Source: Symsagittifera roscoffensis (lineage: Eukaryota > Xenacoelomorpha > Acoela > Convolutidae). Taken from it: a stretch of DNA of 64,000 nucleotides. The notes under the pieces were generated by a model. It was not told where the DNA came from. It did not search any database and worked only from the letters and a program-made list of their open reading frames with translations. This document shows positions 21,046 to 31,739 of this stretch, in pieces (the stretch's first letter is position 1; the number at the start of each line of letters is the position of its first letter). Where the stretch lies: assembly GCF_963678635.1 (NCBI RefSeq), contig NC_087069.1:1362948-1426947 (forward strand), given 5' to 3'. Made by a program: the position numbers and the translations under genes.

Positions 21046-21790
21046 TTCTTATCGTGTGTTGTTGCCACGATAAGAGGCTTCGTTTCTCTCGTTCTTTCGT
21101 GCGACTGTTTTCTGCTATCTCTGTCGTTGTTGTGTTTTTTCGTCCTTTTCAGTCAAAATGGCCGTCTTTTTTTATTTATCAGAAATACTGGCCCGTCAAT
21201 CGATATTTTAAAAATTCAAATTTTCGGAATATCTAGACCCTCCTTCGCAGCACTTTTTTGCTACTTAGGCCTTTAGTCATCGTTTTCTGTCCGCCGGAAG
21301 GTTGCGCTGTGCCAATCCGGCAGAATGGCACACAGGACAACTCCAGGAAGCTAAAAGTTTGTTAAAATAATGTTTAAGCCCTCTGCCGAGACCCCTCCGG
21401 ATTCTAGAATCCGGGATAATAACGTCCTTATTTTTTTTGGAAGGTTGGTCGCGTCGTCCTAACACCCTTCCTGTTTGTCGGGAAATTCTTTGTAACGATG
21501 TAATAATTTCAATAGCTATTTCAATTTGTATCCTTCACCTCGTCTGTTTCAACGAATATAGTTGTTCTCTCTGAGAAATTTATTGTTGTTGTTGTTTCGC
21601 CGTTTCAGTTGTTGCGAAATCTCAAGGTCGTGACGTGTCTTTATTTCGAAACGAATTTTAAAAAATTAACATGAAACTCTAAATTAACCCTCCCGAGTTC
21701 GTCAAAATGAACGATGAAGACCTCTATTTGATTAAAATCATCCATCTTCTCGGTCAGATGCATCAATAAAATTTCGAATTCGAACTTGTA
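21046..21790. other. Non-coding stretch with hairpin and perfect 18-bp palindrome
   Basis: The end of the third 685-bp copy carries CTTATCGTG ... CACGATAAG (9-bp stem). Near 21315 is CTGTGCCA ... TGGCACACAG. At 21397-21414 is the perfect palindrome CCGGATTCTAGAATCCGG. No gene is recognised. Confidence 0.4.
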
Positions 21791-21792
21791 TT

Positions 21793-22394
21793 TTGACACA
21801 TTTTGTTCTAATGTCATTTAATTGTCTTTTTTTTATTTATTGGTTTATAAAATTCCCAATAACTGCTTATCATGGGTTAGTTCAGTCCCCTAAAAACAAG
21901 TCAAAATCCTTTTTTTTTTTAGCTTTATGCTACGTCAATCTGAGGAAAAACAACAAAGACTGTGCAAGCAAAGATTGCTTAAAACTTTCAGGACTAATAA
22001 ATTGGATTAGATGTGATTGTTGTTCTAGTTGGTATCATATCAGTTGTGTGAATATTTCTCTTAGCGACTCAAAGAAAACCCAATGGTTTCAGTGTCCTTT
22101 ATGCGTTGATGTAAAATCTGTTAAAAATCAACAATACGTAATGATTTAGTGCTAGACAATTATGTTAATACAGCCATCTCAAATGTTCGAAAACTCAAGA
22201 GAGTACCAAAAGACTCGCGTATTTCCTTGGCGGAAAGTCTGTCGGACAAAATAAATGACATCGTCTACAATGTGAAAGATGTTACAAAATTGCTAATTTT
22301 TTTATTGCCGTTTTTGCTTTTTTTGGAGCAACCGAAAAGAAGTGGACGCAAACAGACCACAAGCATCAGCTCTTTGATGAATAAACAAATTTGA
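21793..22394 (+). pseudogene. N-terminal part of the LINE protein: PHD-type zinc finger
   Basis: Cys/His spacing is clear: C-ASKD-C, CDCC, WYHISC and, after a Trp, CPLC, which is the C4HC3 order of PHD fingers. The surrounding residues (NWIRCDCCSSWYHISCVNIS) are typical. PHD fingers can bind histone tails, so targeting of the element to chromatin is possible but unproven. A TAG at 22147-22149 ends the first frame. A Lys-rich region follows to 22394 in the same phase as the second frame. Confidence 0.65.
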
Positions 22395-22439
22395 GCAAAG
22401 GACGTGTCACTTGCAAAACCCCATCATCAAGTTTCAAGC

Positions 22440-23260
22440 CCGCCTCTGAGTGACCTCGAGCAGAGAATAAAGCTAAAAAGTATTAAGCTCGACGTAAGAA
22501 ATGTAAAGGGAGGAATAAGGCTTGCTGCTTCGCATGACAAAGTTGCTCCTTTTTCAACTGATAACTAAAGCTCATAAACCTCATCAGAGATGGCAAAATA
22601 CCCGAACCGCTAAGACCTTTCTTTTTTGGCGCAAAGCTTATCGCCCTCATAAAGATAGACGGAGGGTTGAGACTGATTGCCATAGGCAACAAGCTGAGAC
22701 GTATCGCGTCTAAATGCGCTGGAAGCAAGACCCTCTTCGAGTGACAAAATTTTTTCGGAAACGTACAGGTAGGATGCGGCACCAAACGAGGAACAGAAAT
22801 AGCTACGCACTCGTTTCGAAATCTAATTGAACGCGACGACCATCCAAAATGCACTGTTCTTTTAAAACTAGATTTTAAGAATGCCTTTAACTCTCTAAAT
22901 AAAGAAACAATGCTGAATCATGTTTATTCAATTTCGCCCCGAATTGTATAATTACACCCATTGCGCGTATGGTAAACCTAGCTACCTTTTTTACTGAAGC
23001 TCTGTCATAATGCCAGAAGACGGAACTCAGCAAGGTGATCCTGAAGCCCCACTCCTTTTTGCGGAAACAATTCATACACTAGTCAAACAGTTGGAGTCGA
23101 AAGTTAACATCTGGTGTTTAGATGATGGAAATTTAGCCGAGACTACTAGTACTCCGGGACCTTAAAAACATTCTGAAATCGGAATAAATTTACGGCCTGA
23201 GCTTGAACACTGGGAAGTGCGAACTTTGTTTTTTGCGACCGACTGCTGGTACACAGTGTA
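22440..23260 (+). pseudogene. RT domain remnant of the LINE
   Basis: Frames shift often, but several RT landmarks can be read: IKLDVRNVKGGIRLAASHDKV (pre-finger), LLKLDFKNAFNSLNKETML near 22866-22920 (palm motif A with the Asp), EDGTQQGDPEAPLLFAETIH near 23020-23075 (motif B, QQGDP) and WCLDDGNL near 23112-23135 (motif C, a LDD variant of Y-DD). About eight stops or indels interrupt it. Confidence 0.7.
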
Positions 23261-23392
23261 ATTCAATTTTAACATAGTTTCGAAAAATATGCCCCAAATA
23301 AAAAATAGAAACAAAATAAGAACTCCTCATTTTAAGATCTCCAATCGACGAACCTTGCCAAAAAGAAGCGCTGGACGAAAAAATTAAGGAGC

Positions 23393-24460
23393 TTGAAAAA
23401 AATCACGGATGCCATTAACAACCTGGACGCCCATTATGCTTTTTACTTCCTGAAAAATTGCTTTAGCTTGCCAAAACTCCTATATTTTTTGCGTACGAGC
23501 CCTTGTTTTTTGCAAAATGATTTTTTGGGATGCTACGACAAATTACTAAGAAATTCGTTATGCAAGGTCACTATCGTGAAAATGGATGATAACCAGTTTT
23601 TACAAGCAGTTCTCCCGGTAGACAAAGGTGGCTTGGGCGTTTCTTCCGCTCGTCTACTCGCTTTACCCGCTTTCTTAGCCTCAGCACTAGGAGCAAAAGA
23701 TGCCTTTAGTGAAATCTTTGGTTTGGAGCATGTGGATGGAACCTATGATGATGCGCTTAAACGGTGGTTTGAACTTGGAAAAATTGAAATGGCTCCGGAA
23801 AATGAAATTCAAAATGCAGACTTGATTTTACGACTCGAACCAACGGACGTAAAAAGATTCAACGCGTTGCAAGATAGATTTGGCTCCCATTGGTTGAACG
23901 TCATCCCGTGCAAAAATTTAAGGTTAAAACTGTCGAACCAACAACTCAGAATTCCGATAGGACTTCGATTAGGCTCAAAAATATGCGAACGGCATAAATG
24001 TGTTTGCGGAAAAGACGTTACCGAGGATGGTTGGCATGGTCTTTCTTGCCTCAAAAGTGCAGCGAGATTCCCTAGGCATTCAAACCTGAATGCCCTTAAA
24101 AAGCAGAGTCTATCATCTACTCACGTTCCGTCTGTTTTAGAACCACGACACCTCTACAGGACCAATCAGAAGCGACCAGACGGTTTGACGCTCGTTCCAT
24201 GGGCTGTTGGTAAGCAGCTCTTCTAGGATGTAACGGTGGTAGACTCCTTAGCTTCTTGTAGGATTTATGCCGGGTCTGTTTGTAACCCTGGTACGGCTGC
24301 CGTTGATAAAGATCTTGTAAATGATGGATATCTTTTTCAACCGCTAGCTTTTGAATTTCAGGGCGCGGCCGGCCCCAGCACAGAACTTTTTTTGAGCAAG
24401 CTTTGTAAGAACCTAAGCATATGCACTGAGGAACCCAGAGCAGGCAGTTTTTTAAAATAG
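23393..24460 (+). pseudogene. LINE C-terminal region with CCHC-like motif and restriction-like endonuclease
   Basis: A 277-codon frame to 24226 and its continuation after one TAG. It shows VDKGGLGVSSARLLALPAFL (thumb region), RIPIGLRLGSKICERHKC, then CVCG ... DGWHGLSC (a C-C-H-C-type motif). It ends with KRPDGLTLVPW followed by DVTVVDSLA, i.e. a PD-(D/E)xK-like catalytic Asp pair typical of restriction-like endonucleases of site-specific non-LTR elements. After the stop at 24224-24226 the same frame continues to 24460. Confidence 0.75.
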
Positions 24461-24530
24461 AGAATATCCCTGGCAATACAGAGTGCAAACGCCGCATGCG
24501 TACTCGGAACACTAAAAGACAAAACATGTT

Positions 24531-24839
24531 TCGACGAAATTTTTTATTTATAACACTTTTATATTATATTATATTTTCTCGTGTCGAGTTGCGTGTTCTT
24601 ATTGAAGAAACATAACCCGTATCGATTTTAGATGAAAAGGACTTAAACACTTGTCACCTTCTTTTATTATTATCACTTCAATATCTAGAAAATTCTAAGG
24701 ATTTTGACTGGAATACGTGATGAAGGGACGCCTGACTGTAACCTCGGTTACCATGATAATTTTGACCTTCTGATTACCCCATAAAATGTCACAAGTCGTC
24801 CGCTTATTTCACTTGTGAGTTTGACCTATACAACTCTTT
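24531..24839. other. AT-rich spacer
   Basis: No feature seen except a TA-rich run near 24548-24580 that may be the decayed 3' end of the LINE. Confidence 0.25.
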
Positions 24840-25140
24840 TTGCCTGAACAAGAAGTCTAAAGTGAAGGGTTTACCGAACCAGGCGAAGAGATTGCGAGAG
24901 CAAAAAGAATAGATGCGATCCTACGAACAACTAAAAGCATGGGAAGAAATCATGATCAGCTCCGACAATGAGGGAGCGCTGCTGAGACAGATTACAGTGT
25001 CGGACGCATCAGGGCCTAGCACCTCAAAGGCGAGGAGTACGAAATGAGCAGGGTGCTCAGGGTCGGATTCTTGGGTCTTGAGAGTGAAAGGAAAGGGCTC
25101 AAATTTGAGGTCACGGAAAAAAAACTATAATGAAATAAAG
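24840..25140 (+). pseudogene. Isolated 3' end of the repeated 'gene X', with poly(A) signal
   Basis: The frame reads SKVKGLPNQAKRLREQKE, a TAG, then MRSYEQLKAWEEIMISSDNE and SGPSTSKARSTK followed by a stop near 25047. This matches the C-terminal part of the array units at 34.9-49.8 kb. A GAAATAAAG element (AATAAA) follows at ~25130. Related 3' ends lie at about 39.1, 43.3, 45.2 and 49.8 kb. Function of the protein is unknown; the C-terminus is basic, then acidic (SSDDEEEL in other copies), then Ser/Thr-rich. Confidence 0.5.
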
Positions 25141-26040
25141 TATAGTTATTAATATGCTGTATCTCTTATATAAATCAAAATGCTGCATGACAATTTTCTG
25201 ACTGAAGAAAACAAATGCAAAGTTAATAAATAGCTTGCAAAGCCGAAATTTAGGGTGCAGGTGTATGCAGGTTTTGATTGCTGTTTAGCGACAGTGTAAC
25301 TTCTGTAAATGACCACTGGCACTGTATCTTGAGCAACATTGAACATTCTGGGGATTCACTAACAGACGGCAACACGCGATGAGGACATCGATCCAGTCGG
25401 TCATATTTGGAAGTTTGACCTTGAGCAACGCGAGAAACATAATTTTGGGGTGAAATGGAGTTTTTCGAAAATTCGAATAGAGCATGTCATGCTCAGCTTT
25501 CTCGCGACAACTGAAAATCTCATAAATATAAGATCAGAACAGCTGAACTACAAGCAGGGGAAATGGTCGAAAAATGCAGCGGGAAATTGTTACTAGCAAT
25601 TTCCAGATATAATATCACACTAGAGTAGAGCTGTCTTATCCTAAAACAGAAGGCAAAGCAATCGCGAACAAAGAAGAAACAATTTAGAAGTGGACCAGAG
25701 TGAACCTTCGGTGCACAGGTGGACAGCCGAAGTCTCCCAATGGTTGAGTCTCAAAACTTAATTCTCAAGTCGAAACTCATTTCTCAAGCTGGAATTTTCT
25801 CAAGCATTAGTTTAAAATTCCTCGAGTCGAACTTAATTCCATTTATGCCAGAGTTGCTGGTTAATTTAATTACTCCAATTCTAGAGTGTGCGGGTATGTA
25901 AAATTGTTTGAGTGTGTTTTTTTTGTTATGTTGAGGTGATGAGAGTTTTAGGTTGATCCATCTGAAATGAATCAAAGTTCCAATGTCTAATGAAAAGTAA
26001 ATAAAACGGAAAGTTTTCAACCCTGTTTTTAACGGCGTTC
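25060..26040 (+). repeat. Gene X 3' flanking repeat, copy 1
   Basis: About 0.95 kb of non-coding sequence is repeated at 27535-28500 and, more diverged, at 39150-40120 and 49830-50760. Internal landmarks are the palindrome GAGCATG T CATGCTC (25480-25494) and, near the end, TTGATCCAT ctgaa ATGGATCAA. The hairpin is perfect in the 28.4-kb and 40.1-kb copies; in this copy the second arm has one change. Short frames of ~60 codons shared between copies are passengers. Confidence 0.7.
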
Positions 26041-26780
26041 GCGTATTTTGGGCGTTTCGAGACCTAAGTATGGGGAAGTTCTCATTCTCTGGAGTCGGGG
26101 GTGTTTTGGTAGTGTCCTTAAAGCTGTAACGAGGGTTTAAGGCTCATGTCGCAAGTGAACAGACTTGGCTCCGACCGTTCGAGGTAGAAAAACAGAAGAG
26201 ATAGTGTCCCTGACTCTTGAGCCAATGGTTCTAGGGCCTATTGTTCTTTAACCTCATATGTGACTTAAGTAGGCGACATTTACATTGTGTTTTTATGGCG
26301 CTCCTGGGTGCTGTTCCGACTTCATGACAACGGAGTCGAACCCACTTGACACAGCTCCGGGCTGCATGCCCATTCTAGAGTACCGGTGGTACGGTTCAGC
26401 GGGAACGTGTAAACTTTCTGGTTGTACCGTGATAGCTTTTTAGGAAAACTCGAGAAAACTTCCTGGTACGCTCTCCGAACGAGGCTTAGCTAACCGAGTA
26501 AAGGGGGGTAACTAGGGGGACAAAAATACAAGCAAAAAGACAAAAAGCGAAACAAAAACAAGAAAAAAGAAAGAAAAAGGAACAAAAACCATAAAACAAA
26601 AAATGACAGTGACTTTGACACCAGATTAGTTGGATCAAACCTTTATATTAATTAAATAGTATACCCATACTGTTTTATAAGACCGATCGTTTCGATCAAC
26701 CTAGCAATCTAATCCAGCGACCTCAGTAAGGTGCCCGAGTGCGGGGCGTTGTTAAGGGTTTTCAGATAGCTTGCAACTTA
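26041..26780. other. Non-coding; shared flank then A-rich tract
   Basis: 26041-26280 matches sequence at about 40150-40400 and 50780-50980 (phrases such as GAGACCTAAG and TTGGCTCCGACCGTT). 26510-26610 is a purine/A-rich tract. At ~26290 is an inverted, diverged piece of the 685-bp repeat start. No gene. Confidence 0.4.
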
Positions 26781-26784
26781 GCTG

Positions 26785-26910
26785 GACCGCTAGGAGACTT
26801 GACTGGAAGAGGTGACCAGCCGAGTGGGAAAGTGGTTCGCAAGGATTGAGCTGAACCACTAGGAGACTTGACTGGAAGAGGTGACCAGCCAAGTGGGAAG
26901 GTGGTGCTGG
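26785..26910. repeat. Two direct repeats of ~55 bp
   Basis: The phrase CTAGGAGACTTGACTGGAAG followed by AGGTGACCAGCC-AGTGGGAA occurs at ~26790-26845 and ~26860-26912. It produces an antisense frame with a doubled FPLGWSPLPVKSPSG motif, which is not evidence of coding. Confidence 0.7.
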
Positions 26911-27044
26911 TAACAAGTGCAGTGCACGTCAAGGAGACAACCAGCAAGGGACTGGAATGACAGGAAGGTGACGTGAAGGGGTGTTCTCAAGTTGTCAAGT
27001 TGAGCAAAACGGGTATCGTTGAAATCCACATTACATTATAGGAG

Positions 27045-27535
27045 ATAATTGTAAAATTGATAAGCGGAATCCCCCGGTTTTGAGGAACGTTTTTGCACAA
27101 GCAGGCCTGGAAACAGGTCTACGGTTTTCTCTCAAGAGGTTTAGCACCCGGCGCTTATGGTAATTTTAGGCTTAAGAAGGGGGGCTAGAAAGGGGGAGAT
27201 TAGAAGGGCGGCTGGTAAGGTTAGAGGTTGGCGGTTGTAAACTGTAAAAAGGGAGGACACATTAGAGTAACTAATTAATCGACATCGTTGATTTAGATAC
27301 ATTAGAATCTTACACGCGTCAATTATAAAAAGCGGATATCCAAAATAAGATCAAATTAAGGTAGGTACCACGGTCGGATCAGGTGGGGGGCACGGAAACG
27401 AACCCGGATAAAAAATACCCCATAATATCGTTAGCAGGGGGGACGAAAACGCGTGGCAATCAGGTACCAGACGTTTTTTCGATAAAAAGTTGACATCAGT
27501 CACATTTGATTTTTAGGTGGGTACATCTCTCTGTT
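27045..27535. repeat. ~490-bp direct repeat, copy 1
   Basis: It begins TGTAAAATTGATAAGC and runs to about CTCTCTGTTTTT. The same sequence is at 28508-29000. It contains GGTTAGAGGTTGGCGGTTG, a TATAAA-like AATTATAAA and G-rich runs. The two copies flank ~970 bp of gene X 3' flank. TG at the start and GGGTACA near the end allow an LTR reading, but the flanks show no clear target duplication. Confidence 0.7.
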
Positions 27536-28500
27536 TTTCGAGTGTGAACTCGGATGAAATCTCAGGTCACGGAAAATTTTTTTTAATGAAATAAAGTTTT
27601 GTTATTAGTATGCTATATCTATTTTATAAATCAAAATGCTGCATGACAATTTTCTGACTGAAGAAGCCAAAATTTTTTTAAATAAATAGCTTGCAAAGCG
27701 GAAATTTAGGGTGCAGGTGTATGCAGGTTTTGATTGCTGTTTAGCGACAGTGTGACTTTAATTGTTGGGATGAAAATAACGTTAAATCTGCTGCAAACTT
27801 CTGTAAATGACCACTGGCACTGTACCTTGAGCAACATTGAACATTCTGGGGATTCACTGGCAAACGGCAACACGCAATGAGGACATCAATCCAGTCGGTC
27901 ATATTTGGAAGTTTGACCTTGAGCAACGCGAGAAACATAATTTTGGGGTGAAATGGAGTTTTTCAAAAATTCGAATAGAGCATGTCATGCTCAGCTTTCT
28001 CGCGACAACTGAAAATCTCATTAATATAAGATCAGAACAGCCGAACTACAAGCGCGGGAAAATGGTCAAAAAAAGCAGCGGGAAATTGTTACTCGCAATT
28101 TCCAGATATAATATCACACTAGAGTAGAGCTGTCTTATCCTAAAACAGAAGGCAGAGCAATCGCGAACAAAGAAGAAACAATTTAGAAGTGGACCAGAGT
28201 GAACCTTCGGTGCACAGGTGGACAGCCGAAGTCTCCCAATGGTTGAGTCCCAAAACTTAATTCTCAAGTCGAAACTCATTTCTCAAGCTGGAATTTTCTC
28301 AAGCATTAGTTTAAAATTCCTCGAGTCGAACTTAATTCCATTTATGCCAGAGTTGCTGGTTAATTTAATTACTCCAATTCTAGAGTGTGCGGGTATGTAA
28401 AATTGTTTGAGTGTGTTTTTTTTGTTATGTTGAGGTGAGGAGAGTTTTAGGTTGATCCATCTGAAATGGATCAAAGTTCCACTGTCTAATGAAAAGTAAC
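27535..28500 (+). repeat. Gene X 3' flanking repeat, copy 2
   Basis: Near-identical to 25060-26040, including GAAATAAAG at ~27590 and the 9-bp hairpin TTGATCCAT/ATGGATCAA at 28452-28474. Gene X coding sequence is absent upstream; the copy starts inside the 3' end. Confidence 0.75.
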
Positions 28501-28507
28501 TAAAGTA

Positions 28508-29000
28508 ACTGTAAAATTGGATAAGCAGAATCCCCCGGTTTTGAGGAACGTTTCTGCACAAGCAGGCCTGAAAACAGGTCTACGGTTTTCTCTCAAGAGG
28601 TTTAGCACCCGGCGTTTAAGGTAATTTTAGGCTTAAGAAGGGGGCTAGAAAGGGGGGAGGTTAGAAGGGGGGCTGGTTAGGTTAGAGGTTGGCGGTTGTA
28701 AATTGTAAAAAGGGAGGACACATTAGAGTAACTAATTAATCGACATCGTTGATTTAGGTACATTAGAATCTTACACGCGTCAATTATAAATAGCGGATAT
28801 CCAAATTAAGATCAAATTAAGGTAGGTACCACGGTCGGATCAGGTGGGGGGTACGGAAACGAACCCGGATAGAAAATACCCCATAAGATTGTTAGCAGGG
28901 GGGACGAAAACGCGTGGCAATCAGGTACCAGACGTTTTTTCGATAAAAGGTTGACATCTGTCACCTTTGAATTTTAGGTGGGTACAACTCTCTGTTTTTT
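28508..29000. repeat. ~490-bp direct repeat, copy 2
   Basis: Second copy of the repeat at 27045-27535, with about one difference per 15-20 bases. Here TATAAATAGCGG is a better TATA-like box. It lies ~1 kb before the gag start of the plus-strand Gypsy copy, so it could be a relic of that element's LTR. Confidence 0.65.
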
Positions 29001-29280
29001 ATTACTTTTTCTGTTCAAACTTTTACGTTTTGGTGAAAATTTGTTATTGGTTTTTGAACGAACAGGTGATCACAAGATACCTGCGAACACTTTTTGGTTT
29101 CAAATTGCTTGAAACATCGAAAAGGAGATAAATACAGGGGGTCAGCTTTTGAAGCCTTTGGCCATTAAGAAAGGGTTTCTGGGAAAACTTTTACCCGAGC
29201 TCAAGTGGTGGTACAAGGTACAGTTGTTCAAGAAGTCCCTACAATGAAGAGGAAGAAATCCTACTATCCAAACACTTGGT
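29001..29280. other. Non-coding spacer before the minisatellite
   Basis: AT-rich; no feature recognised. Confidence 0.2.
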
Positions 29281-29885
29281 GACCAGTCTTGGGACAGTAC
29301 CAAAGAAGTCTTGGGACAGTGCAGTCTGGGGACGGTCTTGGGACAGTGCAGTCTTGGGACGATGACCGGGGATAGTGATCTAAGGTTCCCAACACCGAAG
29401 AAGAAGAGATCCGATTGTCCCAACACTATGATTAAGAGGTCTTGGGACAGTGCGAAGTGTCGCAACACTGGATCGAGGAGGTCTTGGACAGTGCAAAGTG
29501 TCCCATCACTTGAGTGGTAGGTCTTGGGACAGTTCGAGGTGTCCCAACATTTGAGTGGTTGAACTTGGGATAGTGCGAGGAGGTCTTTGCTCAGAACGAG
29601 GAGGTCTTGGGACAGTGCGAAGTGTCTCAACACGTGAGTGGTAAGTCCTGGGACAGCGCGAGGAGGTCTTGGGACATTACGAAGAGGTCTTGGGACAGTG
29701 CGAAGTGTCCCAACACTTGAGTGGTAGGTCTTGGGACAGTGCGAGGAGGTCTTGGGACAGTACGAGGAGGTCTTGGGACAGTGCGAAGTGTCCCAACACT
29801 AAAGTGGTAGGTCATGGTATAGTGACAGGTGTTCCAACACCTGAGCGGTAGGTCCTGGAACAGTACAAGGAGGTCTTGGAGAAGT
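29281..29885 (+). repeat. Degenerate minisatellite built from TTGGGACA hairpins
   Basis: About 20 partial repeats of GTCTTGGGACAGTGCGAGGAG and related versions. Several contain a perfect inverted repeat TTGGGACA-8 nt-TGTCCCAA (29690-29713 and 29773-29796, loop GTGCGAAG both times; diverged ones near 29442, 29524 and 29607). The array sits directly upstream of the plus-strand gag and may be its leader. Spacer lengths are irregular, and repeats are not separated by unique sequence, so it is not a CRISPR. Confidence 0.75.
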
Positions 29886-29999
29886 AGGGTACCGATAGCA
29901 GACAAAAGAGTACCAGAGCCAAAGAAAATTCATAACTCGTCACAACGGAAAGCGACACTATCGGATCCGAAAGTAATGAGAAATTTTTTTTCAGTGAGC

Positions 30000-30985
30000 A
30001 TGGTCAACACAAGAAGCGCAAAGGAAAACAAGACGGAAGAAAGCGCTGTGGAAAGACAAACTGTACCTGCTATAGAAATTGATCTTGAGACACTAGATCA
30101 GAGTGTTGATGAGGTGGAAAGGAAATCAACGGAATCAACACCAATGCCGAATGCGGAAGAACAAGAAAAAAGACGATAGAGTTTTCACCAATTGATACTG
30201 TAGAGGATACAACAAGCAATCGGCCGGAAACGATAAGAGATGATTCTCAAACAAAAAAAAACGTCGTTCACAGAGAGGATTGCAATGATGGTCGGAATGA
30301 AACCAAGAGAGATGAAGGAAGTAGTACCAACGACCGAGAAAGGTAAAACATTTGGAACAGTTTCTGGAATAACAAGAGACGCCAATAAAAACGATGAGCA
30401 GATCGAACATGGGGCAACAGCTAACCATGGGGCAACAGCTAACCATGAAAAACAACTTGTTTTAAGATGGGCGACTTGATGGCAAAATTGGAGCAAATCG
30501 ACAAAAATTGAAGTGCAGTGAAGAGGATCGACAAATGCTAAAAAAGGAAACACGATACAACAAGAACGAGAACCTAGACAATTGCTTCAACCTGGCGAGG
30601 GCGACGGAAGATTAGCTTCAGCAGATGTCAGACAAGGCAGAGGCTACCGACAAAGAGCGAGAGAAAAATATAAAATAAGACTTGCAATAGATGAAGCAAC
30701 GGTACGACACTGTGATCAACAAGTTGTGGAGTCCGGAGACGAGTTTAGGCACAAAGAGCAAAGACCAAGCTGAAAGTTCATGTGCAATAAAGTCCAAATT
30801 GGATGCTCTCTTGAGAAACTCTACAGCACAAGACAAGCTGGTAGCAGATAGAACGCAAGGCAACATAGTTGATTTTATAGAACCACAACGGAAAAAACGG
30901 GAGTCTACATCGTTACCCCGGAGAGCAGCGAGCTCAGGGCCAGGGGGGTCAAGACAATTAAGAAGGATGGAACCACAAGTTCGAC
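30000..30985 (+). pseudogene. Gag N-terminal region, decayed
   Basis: Starts MVNTRSAKENKTEESAVERQ at 30000; a TAG at 30177-30179 stops the frame. Further pieces are at 30240-30479, with a duplicated NHGATAN motif, and around 30582-30990 (KLDALLRNSTAQDKLVAD). Composition is charged and helix-prone. It is assigned by position before the capsid-like block; similarity to the minus-strand gag N-terminus is weak. Confidence 0.5.
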
Positions 30986-30989
30986 AAAC

Positions 30990-31454
30990 ATGCTAGGGGA
31001 TTCCACCTCGAGCACTAATGTAGGACACGACGCCATGACATGGGCTAGCACCTGGGAAATGATGAATAGGACACTGGAAGCGTTTGCTGCAAAAAACACT
31101 GACTCGAGTGAAAGAGGAGGTGGAAAATCCTGGAAAACCTTCAAGAAACCGAAGGAGTTTAAAGATGACTCGGATGGATGCATCGACACATGGGTAGAAG
31201 TCATGAGACTACATTTGGAACAAGACAACTTGAATGACGAAAGGCAGGCCTGCACGGTAATATTGAGCAACCTAGAGGGCACAGCGTTAAAATGTGTAGT
31301 TGCAAAGAAGGGAGAGGAATTTGATATTACGGACAAGATCTTCAAGATATTGTTGACCCGATTCGGATCAGGAATGAAGGGCCACCAAGCTATGATGAGA
31401 TTTGAAAAAAAGAAGACAAAGGGACGACGAGTCAATCGATCGATTCCTGGATGA
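30990..31454 (+). pseudogene. Gag capsid-like region
   Basis: A 154-codon frame with MTWASTWEMMNRTLEAF, KKPKEFKDDSDGCIDTWVEV, LSNLEGTALKCVVAKK and TRFGSGMKGHQAMMRFEKKK. The last three stretches align residue by residue with the minus-strand gag at 14.6-15.1 kb. A frameshift near 31410 breaks it. Confidence 0.7.
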
Positions 31455-31739
31455 CCTTGAGAGCTTGAAAAGGAGGAGTGATCCTGAAGAATCAACAAAC
31501 AGAGGGAATTTCAGCATCGCCTCGAAATTGATCAATGAGGTAAAAGTGACCACTTGAGAACAATGTTGGCAACGTACTATACAATTTCAAGGGATAATGC
31601 ACCAACTCCGGAAGAAATGAGACAAAAGTCAAGGGAGTGCATTTTGATGTAACCGAAGAAGTACCCGTACTCAGAGAATAGGAACATGCAAGGGGGAAGT
31701 CAACAACAAAAGTCGTCGTAGTACAAGCCTAGAGATGAT

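Larger units (their letters stand above)
21790..24530 (+). mobile_element. Decayed non-LTR retrotransposon with PHD finger, RT and restriction-like endonuclease
   Basis: Plus-strand frames give a PHD finger (~21950-22125), a linker, RT remnants (~22500-23260) and a better-preserved C-terminal region (23393-24460) with a Cys/His motif and PD-type endonuclease. RT followed by a C-terminal CCHC and restriction-like endonuclease is the layout of the R2/R4/NeSL-type non-LTR clades; the N-terminal PHD finger is also known from some LINE proteins. Many stops show it is dead. No target-site duplication or tail was identified. Confidence 0.75.

Noticed and set aside
24117-24527. 136-codon minus frame antisense to the LINE
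   Set aside because: It overlaps the well-supported plus-strand endonuclease region and has no motif.
28452-28490. Helitron 3' end (hairpin followed ~11 nt later by CTAA before T)
   Set aside because: Homology between the copies continues past CTAA for about ten or more bases, so this is not the terminus, and no Rep/helicase or matching 5' TC end was seen.
29281-29885. Repeat array resembling a CRISPR
   Set aside because: Repeats are contiguous and degenerate, spacers are themselves repeat variants, and the genome is eukaryotic.
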